In this document: one piece after another, positions 7,278-17,183 of the stretch
How positions within the stretch are numbered: position 1 is the first letter of the stretch
How the letters are laid out: the number at the start of each line of letters is the position of its first letter
NCBI RefSeq assembly: GCF_000187745.1
Contig: NZ_GL732486.1
Coordinates: 276,898 to 329,250, forward strand
Source: Streptococcus sp. M334
GTDB lineage: Bacteria > Bacillota > Bacilli > Lactobacillales > Streptococcaceae
Direction: 5' to 3'
DNA: 52,353 bases
Notes under the pieces: generated by a model
What the model saw: the letters and a program-made list of their open reading frames with translations, nothing else
Databases searched by the model: none
Told to the model about the DNA's origin: nothing
Translations under genes and position numbers: made by a program

Positions 7278-9560
7278 TTATACCTTTTGGCAAGGTAGGA
7301 TAAGTGTAGACTGTTCAAGCTCCACAGTCAGGTGGTAAGTGGTATTGTCACGTATGGTGATTTCAAAGTCAGTGGTATAGAGGACTAGACGGAGAGTGTC
7401 TCCTTCTTTTAACTTGTAAATAGTTGGTTGCAGTTCAAACTGGATATCCATCCATTCATCTGCATTAATATTCTCAACTATTAGCAAATCATTTCGATTT
7501 TGCAAATTGAGATAGCCCTTGGTTACGACTCGTTGTGCATCTGGTCTAAATGGCAGTTCACAGAGATTTTCCAGCATATGATAGCGACCGTTGTCAATGG
7601 TTCTAGCACTTAAAACAGCTGGATAAGGCTGTAAGTATTTCTTTTGTCCAAGTTCTAGCAGTTGGGCTGATAAGAGCCCCTTGTTTTTACTGGACTTGAT
7701 ACGAAGATTGAGCTGTGCACGACCGTTCAGGTGGAAATCTTTGGTCACAGGAAGGTCAATAGTAATTTGATTGACTTTCCCTTGATAGAGTTCCGTATTG
7801 AAGGTCTGGTATGTTTTACCATAACGTTCAAAATCCTTATCTGAATACTGATTTTGAATAACCTGCTCTTCTTGACCAAGTGCGAAGGTTTCGAAGTTTT
7901 CTTGCTCACCGAAGGTATCAAGTGATAACCAAGTCTGAGGAGCGGTATTGTCCTGCCAGATAACAGTCGGAAGCTGATAATCTGTTTCCTGTCCCAGTAA
8001 TTTCTTTGTCAACAAAGCATTCATGGACTCACGGAAGTCAATGGACTGCCAGTTGTTCATATAAACATGGGCGCCATTATGGAAAAAGAGATGCTTATTG
8101 ATGTGAGATGGAAGAGCGTGGAACATCTGGTAAACATGAAGTGGTTTGACATTCCAATCCTGAGAACCATGAGTAAAGACAACCTCTGCCTTTACTTTAT
8201 GGGCATTGAGCAGATAATTGCGGTTATGCCAAAACTGATTGTAGTCGCCAGTCTTGCGATCCAGTTGTTCTTTTACTTTTTCTAAGTCAGCTTGGTGAGC
8301 CTCATTACCACGGATATAGTCACCAGCTAAGAGATTACGAGAGTAGGTTAACTCAGCAAGCGAGTCAAAATCCTCACCAGGATAACCACCTGGGCTAGTG
8401 ACCAGACCGTTTTCACGATAATAGTTGTACCATGAAGAAATGCCAGCCTCGGCAATGATAACTTCTAAACCATCTACACCAGTAGTGGCAAGACCGTTTG
8501 ATATGGTACCTAGATAGGAAAGTCCAGTTGTGGCTACTTTTCCGTTTGACCAGTCAGCCTTGACTTGACGCTGGCGCGTGTGATCAGTAAAGGCACGGCA
8601 ACGACCATTGAGCCAATCGATGACATTTTTATAGGCCTCAATTTGCTGGTAGTCCCCGTTAGTCATGAAACCAGTAGAGTCTTTGGTACCAACACCTGAG
8701 ACATAGAGATTAGCAAACCCTCGTGGAAGGAAGTAGTCGTTGAGACTATAGCTAGCGTTGATGTGCGTCAACTTTTCCTCAGCTTCTGACACAAGCTCAG
8801 CTTGACCTTGAGGTTGGACGAGATTTAGTTGAGGTTCCTCTAGCTCGATCTTGTGAGCAGGTTTAACCTCGATATCTCCCTCCATCTTGTAAAGAGCTTT
8901 GTCGCTCGCTTTATCATTTGTTCCCTGATGATAGGGACTGGTCGTCATGATAGCAGGTATTTGCCCGTCATAACGAGGACGAATAATGCTAACCTTGACT
9001 AGGTCTGGTAGCCCTTTTTGGTCAGTATCGACACGAGACTCAACGTAGACCACCTCTCGAATGGCATCATGGCTAGAAAAAGTAGCCAAGCTCTTGCCGT
9101 TAAAGTAGTGATAGTCATTATCTTCAGGGATAAGACCATCACTGACAAGTTGGTCGATAAGAGTGTTCCCTTTTTTAGTACGAGTACTGAGTAACTGATA
9201 GAGATTTTCAATCAAGTCACCGTATACAATAGGAAATCCAGTCTCTTTACGAAAAACATCACTGTCTTCGAAGTCAACCAAATAAGAAAAACCTAGGAGT
9301 TGAAAGGCTACAGTATAGAAAATATCTGCAGTCAACTCTCTTTCTGACTGACAAAAAGTCAGAAAGTCTGTTTCTTTATCAACTGCTAAGATGGAGAGTG
9401 GATAATTGATGTCTTGATAAGTAAAAAAGACACGACTTAGAAAAGCCTCTAACATCTTTTTATCTGCCATCTCAGATGGAAAATCAAATCCATACTTTTT
9501 AAATTCATATAAAATAGTATTTCTTGGAAGTGATAAATAGCTGAATTGATTAAAGCGCAT
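7278..9560 (-). CDS. pepX: Xaa-Pro dipeptidyl-peptidase PepX
   Basis: Serine peptidase (S15 family) that removes Xaa-Pro dipeptides from peptide N-termini, used in peptide nutrition; cytoplasmic, no signal peptide. The 760-aa length matches the family. Visible parts are an N-terminal helical domain (about 1-145), the alpha/beta-hydrolase domain with nucleophile Ser348 in GLSYLG, the acid Asp in GSQDWNVKP, the His in HNGAHVY, and a C-terminal jelly-roll domain ending IDVELEQS-like. The start has a strong AAGGAGG ribosome-binding site and an extended -10 at 9591-9599. The 3' end has been duplicated downstream as a relic (6783-7277). Confidence 0.96.
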   Translation of the reverse strand: MRFNQFSYLSLPRNTILYEFKKYGFDFPSEMADKKMLEAFLSRVFFTYQDINYPLSILAVDKETDFLTFCQSERELTADIFYTVAFQLLGFSYLVDFEDSDVFRKETGFPIVYGDLIENLYQLLSTRTKKGNTLIDQLVSDGLIPEDNDYHYFNGKSLATFSSHDAIREVVYVESRVDTDQKGLPDLVKVSIIRPRYDGQIPAIMTTSPYHQGTNDKASDKALYKMEGDIEVKPAHKIELEEPQLNLVQPQGQAELVSEAEEKLTHINASYSLNDYFLPRGFANLYVSGVGTKDSTGFMTNGDYQQIEAYKNVIDWLNGRCRAFTDHTRQRQVKADWSNGKVATTGLSYLGTISNGLATTGVDGLEVIIAEAGISSWYNYYRENGLVTSPGGYPGEDFDSLAELTYSRNLLAGDYIRGNEAHQADLEKVKEQLDRKTGDYNQFWHNRNYLLNAHKVKAEVVFTHGSQDWNVKPLHVYQMFHALPSHINKHLFFHNGAHVYMNNWQSIDFRESMNALLTKKLLGQETDYQLPTVIWQDNTAPQTWLSLDTFGEQENFETFALGQEEQVIQNQYSDKDFERYGKTYQTFNTELYQGKVNQITIDLPVTKDFHLNGRAQLNLRIKSSKNKGLLSAQLLELGQKKYLQPYPAVLSARTIDNGRYHMLENLCELPFRPDAQRVVTKGYLNLQNRNDLLIVENINADEWMDIQFELQPTIYKLKEGDTLRLVLYTTDFEITIRDNTTYHLTVELEQSTLILPCQKV

Positions 9561-9590
9561 AAAACCTCCTTATAAAAAATAATTAAGGTT

Positions 9591-9599
9591 ATTATATCA
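9591..9599 (-). promoter_or_regulatory. pepX promoter, extended -10
   Basis: On the minus strand the motif reads TGATATAAT, about 30 bp before the pepX start codon. No good -35 is visible. Confidence 0.7.
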
Positions 9600-9722
9600 A
9601 AAAAATAGGATAAATGGAACCATTAAGTAAGAAAGAAATTAATTCAATAATAATGAATATCGTTTATATGAAAAACAAGTACTATTCTATAGCTTGAAAT
9701 AAGTTATCATAGTAACTAAGTT

Positions 9723-9762
9723 AAGTGAATATATCTTTCTAGTTTAAAAGATATATTCACTT
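9723..9762. repeat. 16-bp perfect inverted repeat in pepX/dnaE intergenic region
   Basis: AAGTGAATATATCTTT (9723-9738) pairs perfectly with AAAGATATATTCACTT (9747-9762) around an 8-nt loop. There is no T-run on either side, so it is not a standard terminator. A second A/T-rich inverted repeat follows: AAAAAAGTAAAAA (9771-9783) with TTTTTACTTTTTT (9815-9827). Besides the two divergent promoters, these repeats are all I see in the 358-bp gap 9561-9918. Confidence 0.75.
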
Positions 9763-9898
9763 CTTGGGATAAAAAAGTAAAAAAATTATCGGAGCATTTG
9801 ATTCTTTAAATGTATTTTTACTTTTTTCGTTCAAAAAATTTTACTTTAAGGATAAAACAGAGATAGGAGTTATTGGTTTTATCTTTCTTTTTTGAAAA

Positions 9899-9907
9899 TG
9901 GTATAAT
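9899..9907 (+). promoter_or_regulatory. dnaE promoter, extended -10
   Basis: TGGTATAAT about 40 bp before the dnaE start. The -35 is weak, as expected for an extended -10 promoter. Confidence 0.75.
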
Positions 9908-9945
9908 ATAGTGAGAACGTGAGAAGGATAGAGGAGAAGTGTAAA

Positions 9946-12900
9946 TTGATCGCACAACTAGATACAAAAACAGTTTATAGTTTTATGGAGAGTGTTATTT
10001 CGATAGACAAGTATGTGAGAGCAGCTAAAGACTATGGCTACACTCATCTGGCTATGATGGATATTGATAACCTATATGGGGCTTTCGACTTTCTAGAGAT
10101 TACAAAAAAATACGGCATTCATCCTCTATTAGGGCTTGAAATGACTCTTTTAGTGGATGAGCAGGAAGTAAATCTGCGCTTTTTAGCTCTATCTAGTGTG
10201 GGCTATCAGCAGTTGATGAAGCTTTCAACAGCCAAGATGCAGGGGGAGAAAACTTGGTCGGTCCTGTCCCAATACCTGGAGGATATTGCGGTCATTGTGC
10301 CTTATTTTGAAGAGATTGAGTCGCTAAATCTAGGATATGATTACTATATTGGAGTTTATCCAGAAACACTGACCAGCGAATTTCATCATCCAATTTTGCC
10401 ACTATATCGGGTTAATGCCTTTGAAAGCAGGGATAGAGAAGTTCTACAAGTATTAACAGCAATTAAAGAAAACCTACCGCTCAGAGAAGTCCCTTTGCGC
10501 TCGCGACAAGATGTTTTTATATCAGCAAGTTCTTTAGAGAAACTATTCCAAGAACGTTTTCCTCAAGCCTTGGAAAACTTAGAAAAGCTGATTTCAGGCA
10601 TTTCTTATGATTTGGATACTAGTTTGAAACTGCCTCGTTTTAACCCAGCTAGACCAGCAGTAGAAGAGTTGAGAGAGCGTGCTGAATTGGGGCTTGCTCA
10701 GAAGGGGTTGACTGGTAAAGAATATCAAGACCGTCTAGACCAAGAATTGGCTGTTATTCATGATATGGGCTTTGATGATTATTTTTTGGTTGTCTGGGAT
10801 TTGCTGCGTTTTGGACGTTCGAATGGCTACTATATGGGAATGGGACGGGGTTCTGCAGTTGGTAGTTTGGTTTCCTATGCCTTGGATATTACAGGGATTG
10901 ACCCAGTAGAGAAAAATCTGATTTTTGAACGTTTCCTCAATCGTGAACGCTATACTATGCCTGATATTGATATTGATATCCCAGATATTTATCGTCCAGA
11001 TTTTATCAGGTATGTTGGCAATAAATATGGAAGTAAACATGCTGCTCAAATCGTTACTTTTTCAACCTTTGGAGCCAAGCAAGCTCTACGAGATGTCTTG
11101 AAACGCTTTGGTGTTCCTGAGTATGAATTATCTGCAATTACCAAGAAAATCAGTTTTCGTGATAATCTTAAGTCAGCCTATGAGGGCAATCTACAGTTTC
11201 GTCAGCAAATCAATAGTAAGTTAGAATACCAAAAAGCCTTTGAGATTGCTTGCAAGATAGAGGGCTATCCAAGACAAACCTCTGTCCATGCGGCTGGTGT
11301 TGTCATTAGCGACCAAGACTTGACCAATTACATCCCTCTAAAGCATGGTGACGAAATCCCACTGACTCAGTATGATGCTCATGGAGTTGAAGCAAGTGGA
11401 CTTTTGAAGATGGATTTTCTGGGACTACGAAATTTGACCTTTGTCCAGAAGATGCAAGAATTACTTGCAGAAACAGAAGGTGTTAAGATAGTTATCAACG
11501 AAATTGATTTGGAAGACAAAGAAACGTTAGCTCTATTTGCCTCTGGCAATACAAAAGGTATCTTTCAATTTGAACAACCTGGTGCCATTCGTCTGCTTAA
11601 GCGTGTTCAACCTGTCTGTTTTGAAGATGTCGTAGCAACTACTTCCCTAAATCGGCCAGGTGCTAGTGATTACATCAATAATTTTGTAGCTAGAAAGCAT
11701 GGGCAAGAAGAAGTGACTGTTCTGGATCCAGTACTGGAGGATATTTTGGCTCCAACCTACGGAATTATGCTCTATCAGGAGCAGGTTATGCAGGTTGCTC
11801 AGCGTTTTGCTGGATTTAGTCTTGGGAAAGCCGATATTTTGCGTCGGGCTATGGGGAAAAAGGATGCCTCTGCCATGCATGAGATGAGGGCTTCCTTTAT
11901 TCAAGGTTCATTAGAAGCTGGACATACTGCGGAAAAGGCAGAGAAGGTCTTTGATGTCATGGAGAAGTTTGCAGGTTATGGTTTTAACCGTTCTCATGCC
12001 TATGCATACTCAGCCTTGGCTTTCCAGTTGGCTTATTTCAAAACACATTATCCAGCCATCTTTTATCAGGTCATGTTGAATTCTTCCAACAGTGATTACT
12101 TAATGGATGCCCTAGAAGCAGGATTTGAAGTAGCCCCTCTGTCAATTAACACCATTCCCTATCACGATAAAATTGCCAACAAGTCTATCTATCTAGGTTT
12201 GAAATCGATTAAGGGAGTCAGCAAAGATTTGGCGCTTTGGATCATTGAAAATAGACCTTATTCTAACATTGAAGATTTTATAGCTAAATTACCTGAGAAT
12301 TATCTGAAACTTCCTCTGCTAGAACCATTAGTAAAAGTTGGTCTTTTCGATTCATTTGAGAAAAATCGTCAAAAAGTATTCAATAATTTAGCTAATCTAT
12401 TTGAATTTGTGAAAGAGTTAGGAAGCTTGTTCGGTGATACGATATATAGTTGGCAGGAATCGGAAGATTGGACGGGACAAGAAAAATTCTATATGGAACA
12501 AGAGCTTTTAGGAGTAGGAGTTAGCAAACATCCCCTACAAGCTATTGCAAGTAAGGCTATTTATCCGATTACACCAATCGGAAATTTGTCAGAAAATAGT
12601 CACTCCATTATCTTGGTAGAAATTCAAAAAATTAAAATCATTCGCACCAAAAAGGGTGAAAATATGGCCTTTTTACAGGTAGATGACAGTAAGAAAAAAT
12701 TGGATGTCACTCTCTTTTCAGATTTATATCGACAGATTGGGCAGGAAGTAAGAGAAGGAGCCTTCTACTATATCAGAGGGAAAGTCCAGTCCCGTGATGG
12801 CCGTCTGCAAATGATTGCACAAGAAATAAGAGAAGCAGTGGCTGAGCGCTTTTGGATTCAAGTGAAAAATCATGAATCGGATCAGGAAATTTTACGTATT

Positions 12901-13047
12901 TTAGAGCAATATAAAGGCCCAATTCCAGTCATCATTAGGTATGAAGAGGAACAGAGAACGATTGTATCTCCTCATCATTTTGTAACTAAATCTGATGAAT
13001 TAGAAGCGAAATTGAATGGAATGGTTATGAAAACGATTTATCGCTAA
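9946..13047 (+). CDS. dnaE: DNA polymerase III subunit alpha (DnaE)
   Basis: Error-prone replicative polymerase of low-GC Gram-positives, acting with PolC in primer extension. The start is taken as TTG at 9946: AGGAG lies 9 nt upstream, and this gives the 1033-aa form starting IAQLDTKTVYSFMES; an in-frame GTG at 9919 has no ribosome-binding site. Domains are an N-terminal PHP domain (about 1-200), palm with catalytic Asp residues in MPDIDIDIPD (about 340-350), fingers, helix-hairpin-helix region, and an OB-fold near the C-terminus (about 870-950). No truncation is seen. Confidence 0.96.
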   Translation: MIAQLDTKTVYSFMESVISIDKYVRAAKDYGYTHLAMMDIDNLYGAFDFLEITKKYGIHPLLGLEMTLLVDEQEVNLRFLALSSVGYQQLMKLSTAKMQGEKTWSVLSQYLEDIAVIVPYFEEIESLNLGYDYYIGVYPETLTSEFHHPILPLYRVNAFESRDREVLQVLTAIKENLPLREVPLRSRQDVFISASSLEKLFQERFPQALENLEKLISGISYDLDTSLKLPRFNPARPAVEELRERAELGLAQKGLTGKEYQDRLDQELAVIHDMGFDDYFLVVWDLLRFGRSNGYYMGMGRGSAVGSLVSYALDITGIDPVEKNLIFERFLNRERYTMPDIDIDIPDIYRPDFIRYVGNKYGSKHAAQIVTFSTFGAKQALRDVLKRFGVPEYELSAITKKISFRDNLKSAYEGNLQFRQQINSKLEYQKAFEIACKIEGYPRQTSVHAAGVVISDQDLTNYIPLKHGDEIPLTQYDAHGVEASGLLKMDFLGLRNLTFVQKMQELLAETEGVKIVINEIDLEDKETLALFASGNTKGIFQFEQPGAIRLLKRVQPVCFEDVVATTSLNRPGASDYINNFVARKHGQEEVTVLDPVLEDILAPTYGIMLYQEQVMQVAQRFAGFSLGKADILRRAMGKKDASAMHEMRASFIQGSLEAGHTAEKAEKVFDVMEKFAGYGFNRSHAYAYSALAFQLAYFKTHYPAIFYQVMLNSSNSDYLMDALEAGFEVAPLSINTIPYHDKIANKSIYLGLKSIKGVSKDLALWIIENRPYSNIEDFIAKLPENYLKLPLLEPLVKVGLFDSFEKNRQKVFNNLANLFEFVKELGSLFGDTIYSWQESEDWTGQEKFYMEQELLGVGVSKHPLQAIASKAIYPITPIGNLSENSHSIILVEIQKIKIIRTKKGENMAFLQVDDSKKKLDVTLFSDLYRQIGQEVREGAFYYIRGKVQSRDGRLQMIAQEIREAVAERFWIQVKNHESDQEILRILEQYKGPIPVIIRYEEEQRTIVSPHHFVTKSDELEAKLNGMVMKTIYR
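13027..13041 (+). promoter_or_regulatory. cre-like site upstream of pfkA
   Basis: ATGAAAACGATTTAT matches the CcpA-box consensus WTGNAANCGNWNNCW except at the penultimate C. It lies at the very end of dnaE, about 45 bp upstream of the pfkA -10. Glycolytic operons are CcpA-activated in some lactic bacteria, so it is a candidate only. Confidence 0.35.
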
Positions 13048-13082
13048 AAATACGGAAAATAGAAGAATTTTAAAATCAAATG

Positions 13083-13091
13083 TGGTATAAT
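13083..13091 (+). promoter_or_regulatory. pfkA promoter, extended -10
   Basis: TGGTATAAT 38 bp before the pfkA ATG, just after dnaE. Confidence 0.75.
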
Positions 13092-13123
13092 CAATAAGAA
13101 TGTTAAAAGAAAAAGGAGCATAA

Positions 13124-14137
<1,014 letters not shown>

Positions 14138-14195
14138 TTTATAATTTAGTTAATAAGACCAAAAAGGTCATATATATAAAGGAGTCACAAAAATC

Positions 14196-15701
14196 ATGAA
14201 CAAACGTGTAAAAATCGTTGCAACTTTGGGACCTGCGGTAGAAATCCGTGGTGGTAAAAAATTCGGTGATGACGGATACTGGGGTGAAAAACTTGATGTT
14301 GAAGCTTCAGCTAAAAACATTGCTAAATTGATTGAAGCTGGTGCTAACACATTCCGTTTCAACTTCTCACACGGTGACCACCAAGAACAAGGTGACCGTA
14401 TGGCGACTGTTAAACTTGCTGAAAAACTTGCAGGTAAAAAAGTTGGTTTCCTTCTTGACACAAAAGGACCAGAAATCCGTACAGAATTGTTTGAAGGAGA
14501 TGCAAAAGAGTACTCATACAAAACTGGTGAGAAAATCCGTGTTGCAACTAAACAAGGAATCAAATCAACTCGTGATGTGATTGCATTGAACGTTGCTGGT
14601 GCTCTTGATATCTATGATGATGTTGAAGTTGGCCGTCAAGTTTTGGTTGACGATGGTAAACTTGGTCTTCGTGTGGTTGCTAAAGATGACGTAGCTCGTG
14701 AATTTGAAGTTGAAGTTGAAAACGATGGTATCATCGCTAAACAAAAAGGTGTGAACATCCCTAACACTAAAATTCCTTTCCCAGCCCTTGCTGAACGTGA
14801 TAACGATGACATTCGCTTTGGTCTTGAACAAGGTATCAACTTCATCGCTATTTCATTCGTACGTACTGCAAAAGACGTAAACGAAGTTCGTGCAATCTGT
14901 AAAGAAACTGGAAACGGACACGTTCAATTGTTCGCTAAAATCGAAAACCAACAAGGTATCGACAACTTGGATGAAATCATCGAAGTTGCTGATGGTATCA
15001 TGATCGCTCGTGGTGACATGGGTATCGAAGTACCATACGAAATGGTTCCAGTTTACCAAAAAATGATTATCAAGAAAGTCAATGCTGCAGGTAAAGTTGT
15101 TATCACTGCAACAAACATGCTTGAAACAATGACTGAAAAACCACGTGCAACTCGTTCAGAAGTATCAGACGTATTTAACGCTGTTATCGATGGAACTGAC
15201 GCTACAATGCTTTCAGGTGAGTCTGCAAACGGTAAATACCCACTTGAGTCAGTAACTACAATGGCAACAATCGACAAGAACGCTCAAACTCTTCTTAACG
15301 AATACGGACGTTTGAACTCAGATTCATTCGAACGTAACTCTAAGACAGAAGTAATGGCTTCAGCTGTTAAAGATGCTACTAACTCAATGGACATTAAATT
15401 GGTTGTAACTCTTACTAAGACTGGACACACTGCACGTTTGATTTCTAAATACCGTCCAAATGCTGACATCTTGGCGTTGACATTTGACGAATTGACAGAA
15501 CGTGGATTGATGTTGAACTGGGGTGTTATCCCAATGTTGACAGATGCTCCATCTTCAACTGACGATATGTTCGAAATTGCTGAACGTAAAGCAGTTGAAG
15601 CAGGTCTTGTACAATCTGGTGACGATATCGTTATCGTAGCTGGTGTACCAGTTGGAGAAGCTGTACGTACAAACACAATGCGTATCCGCACAGTACGCTA
15701 A
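14196..15701 (+). CDS. pyk: Pyruvate kinase
   Basis: Last ATP-forming step of glycolysis, phosphoenolpyruvate to pyruvate. The 501-aa protein begins MNKRVKIVATLGPAV and contains the active-site stretch IFAKIENQQGIDNLDEI-like (about 245-262), the metal/phosphate-binding MIARGDMGIE segment and the MLSGESANGKYP segment; the C-terminal effector domain ends near 501. A clean AAAGGAG ribosome-binding site precedes the ATG. Strong codon bias is shared with pfkA. A good terminator follows at 15716-15762. Confidence 0.98.
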   Translation: MNKRVKIVATLGPAVEIRGGKKFGDDGYWGEKLDVEASAKNIAKLIEAGANTFRFNFSHGDHQEQGDRMATVKLAEKLAGKKVGFLLDTKGPEIRTELFEGDAKEYSYKTGEKIRVATKQGIKSTRDVIALNVAGALDIYDDVEVGRQVLVDDGKLGLRVVAKDDVAREFEVEVENDGIIAKQKGVNIPNTKIPFPALAERDNDDIRFGLEQGINFIAISFVRTAKDVNEVRAICKETGNGHVQLFAKIENQQGIDNLDEIIEVADGIMIARGDMGIEVPYEMVPVYQKMIIKKVNAAGKVVITATNMLETMTEKPRATRSEVSDVFNAVIDGTDATMLSGESANGKYPLESVTTMATIDKNAQTLLNEYGRLNSDSFERNSKTEVMASAVKDATNSMDIKLVVTLTKTGHTARLISKYRPNADILALTFDELTERGLMLNWGVIPMLTDAPSSTDDMFEIAERKAVEAGLVQSGDDIVIVAGVPVGEAVRTNTMRIRTVR

Positions 15702-15715
15702 TTAAAATAAGAAAA

Positions 15716-15762
15716 AGCCTATCATATCAAGCTTTCTAGCCTGTATGATGGGCTCTTTTTTG
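15716..15762 (+). terminator. pyk terminator
   Basis: AGCCTATCATA (15716-15726) pairs with TATGATGGGCT (15744-15754), with one G-T wobble, then CTTTTTTG. It ends the pfkA-pyk transcript. Confidence 0.9.
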
Positions 15763-15791
15763 TGTTGAGGGCAAAAATGGGGCAAAACTTT

Positions 15792-15950
15792 TTACTTTCT
15801 ATTCAGTGCAACAGTATCAAGTGCATCAAGCACGGCTTGTTTCATGATATTTGAAATGTGAGTGTAGATTACAGTTGTTGTTTTAATGTTTATGGCTTAT
15901 ACAAGCTATGCTGTCTTGTAGAAGCGAACGTACATCAGATATTAGGTTTA
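15792..15950 (-). pseudogene. C-terminal relic of a phage-type tyrosine integrase
   Basis: On the minus strand, 15896 to the stop at 15792 reads 34 codons containing NIKTTTVIYTHISNIMKQA. This is the signature C-terminal box of tyrosine recombinases (LGHxNIKTTTxxYxHI), including the catalytic Tyr. Immediately upstream the frame is broken, but a second frame gives VRSLLQDSIA and ISHK, resembling the (H)xSLLLE...YISxxLGH stretch that should precede it. The rest of the gene is gone. It lies in the 300-bp gap between the converging pyk and ldh genes and marks a past integration or rearrangement. Confidence 0.65.
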
Positions 15951-15956
15951 AATACA

Positions 15957-15991
15957 GAAAAAAACAACTCCCTGATGATTCAAGGAGTTGT
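15957..15991 (-). terminator. ldh terminator
   Basis: ACAACTCC/GGAGTTGT inverted repeat (15964-15971 with 15984-15991). On the minus strand it is followed by a T-run, just after the ldh stop. Confidence 0.85.
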
Positions 15992-16002
15992 CTATAGCTA
16001 AA

Positions 16003-17031
<1,029 letters not shown>

Positions 17032-17039
17032 TTATTTCA

Positions 17040-17068
17040 ATTCTATCACTTTTAAAATGCTTTGTCAC
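17040..17068 (-). promoter_or_regulatory. ldh promoter
   Basis: Minus-strand GTGACA (17063-17068), 17-bp spacer, and TAGAAT (17040-17045) with an upstream TG, i.e. a near-consensus promoter. A small GGGG-AAA-CCCC hairpin lies in the leader near 17020-17030. Confidence 0.75.
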
Positions 17069-17137
17069 GGATATGCCTTGCAGTTCTTGATGTAAACGTT
17101 TTAGTAGTTCTAGATACCTGAAATATGGCAGACATTG

Positions 17138-17146
17138 TGGTATAAT
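17138..17146 (+). promoter_or_regulatory. gyrA promoter, extended -10
   Basis: TGGTATAAT about 38 bp before the gyrA start, divergent from the ldh promoter. Confidence 0.75.
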
Positions 17147-17183
17147 ATAGTTAATTACTAATAGTGAAATGAGGCATTTATTA

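Noticed and set aside
7136..7318. Minus-strand ORF of 60 aa downstream of pepX
   Set aside because: Its sequence mirrors the PepX C-terminal region with breaks; it is part of the decayed duplicate, not a gene.
14138..14195. TTGTCA and TATAAT-like bases between pfkA and pyk
   Set aside because: The spacing and context are poor and the pair is normally co-transcribed; a separate pyk promoter is not supported.
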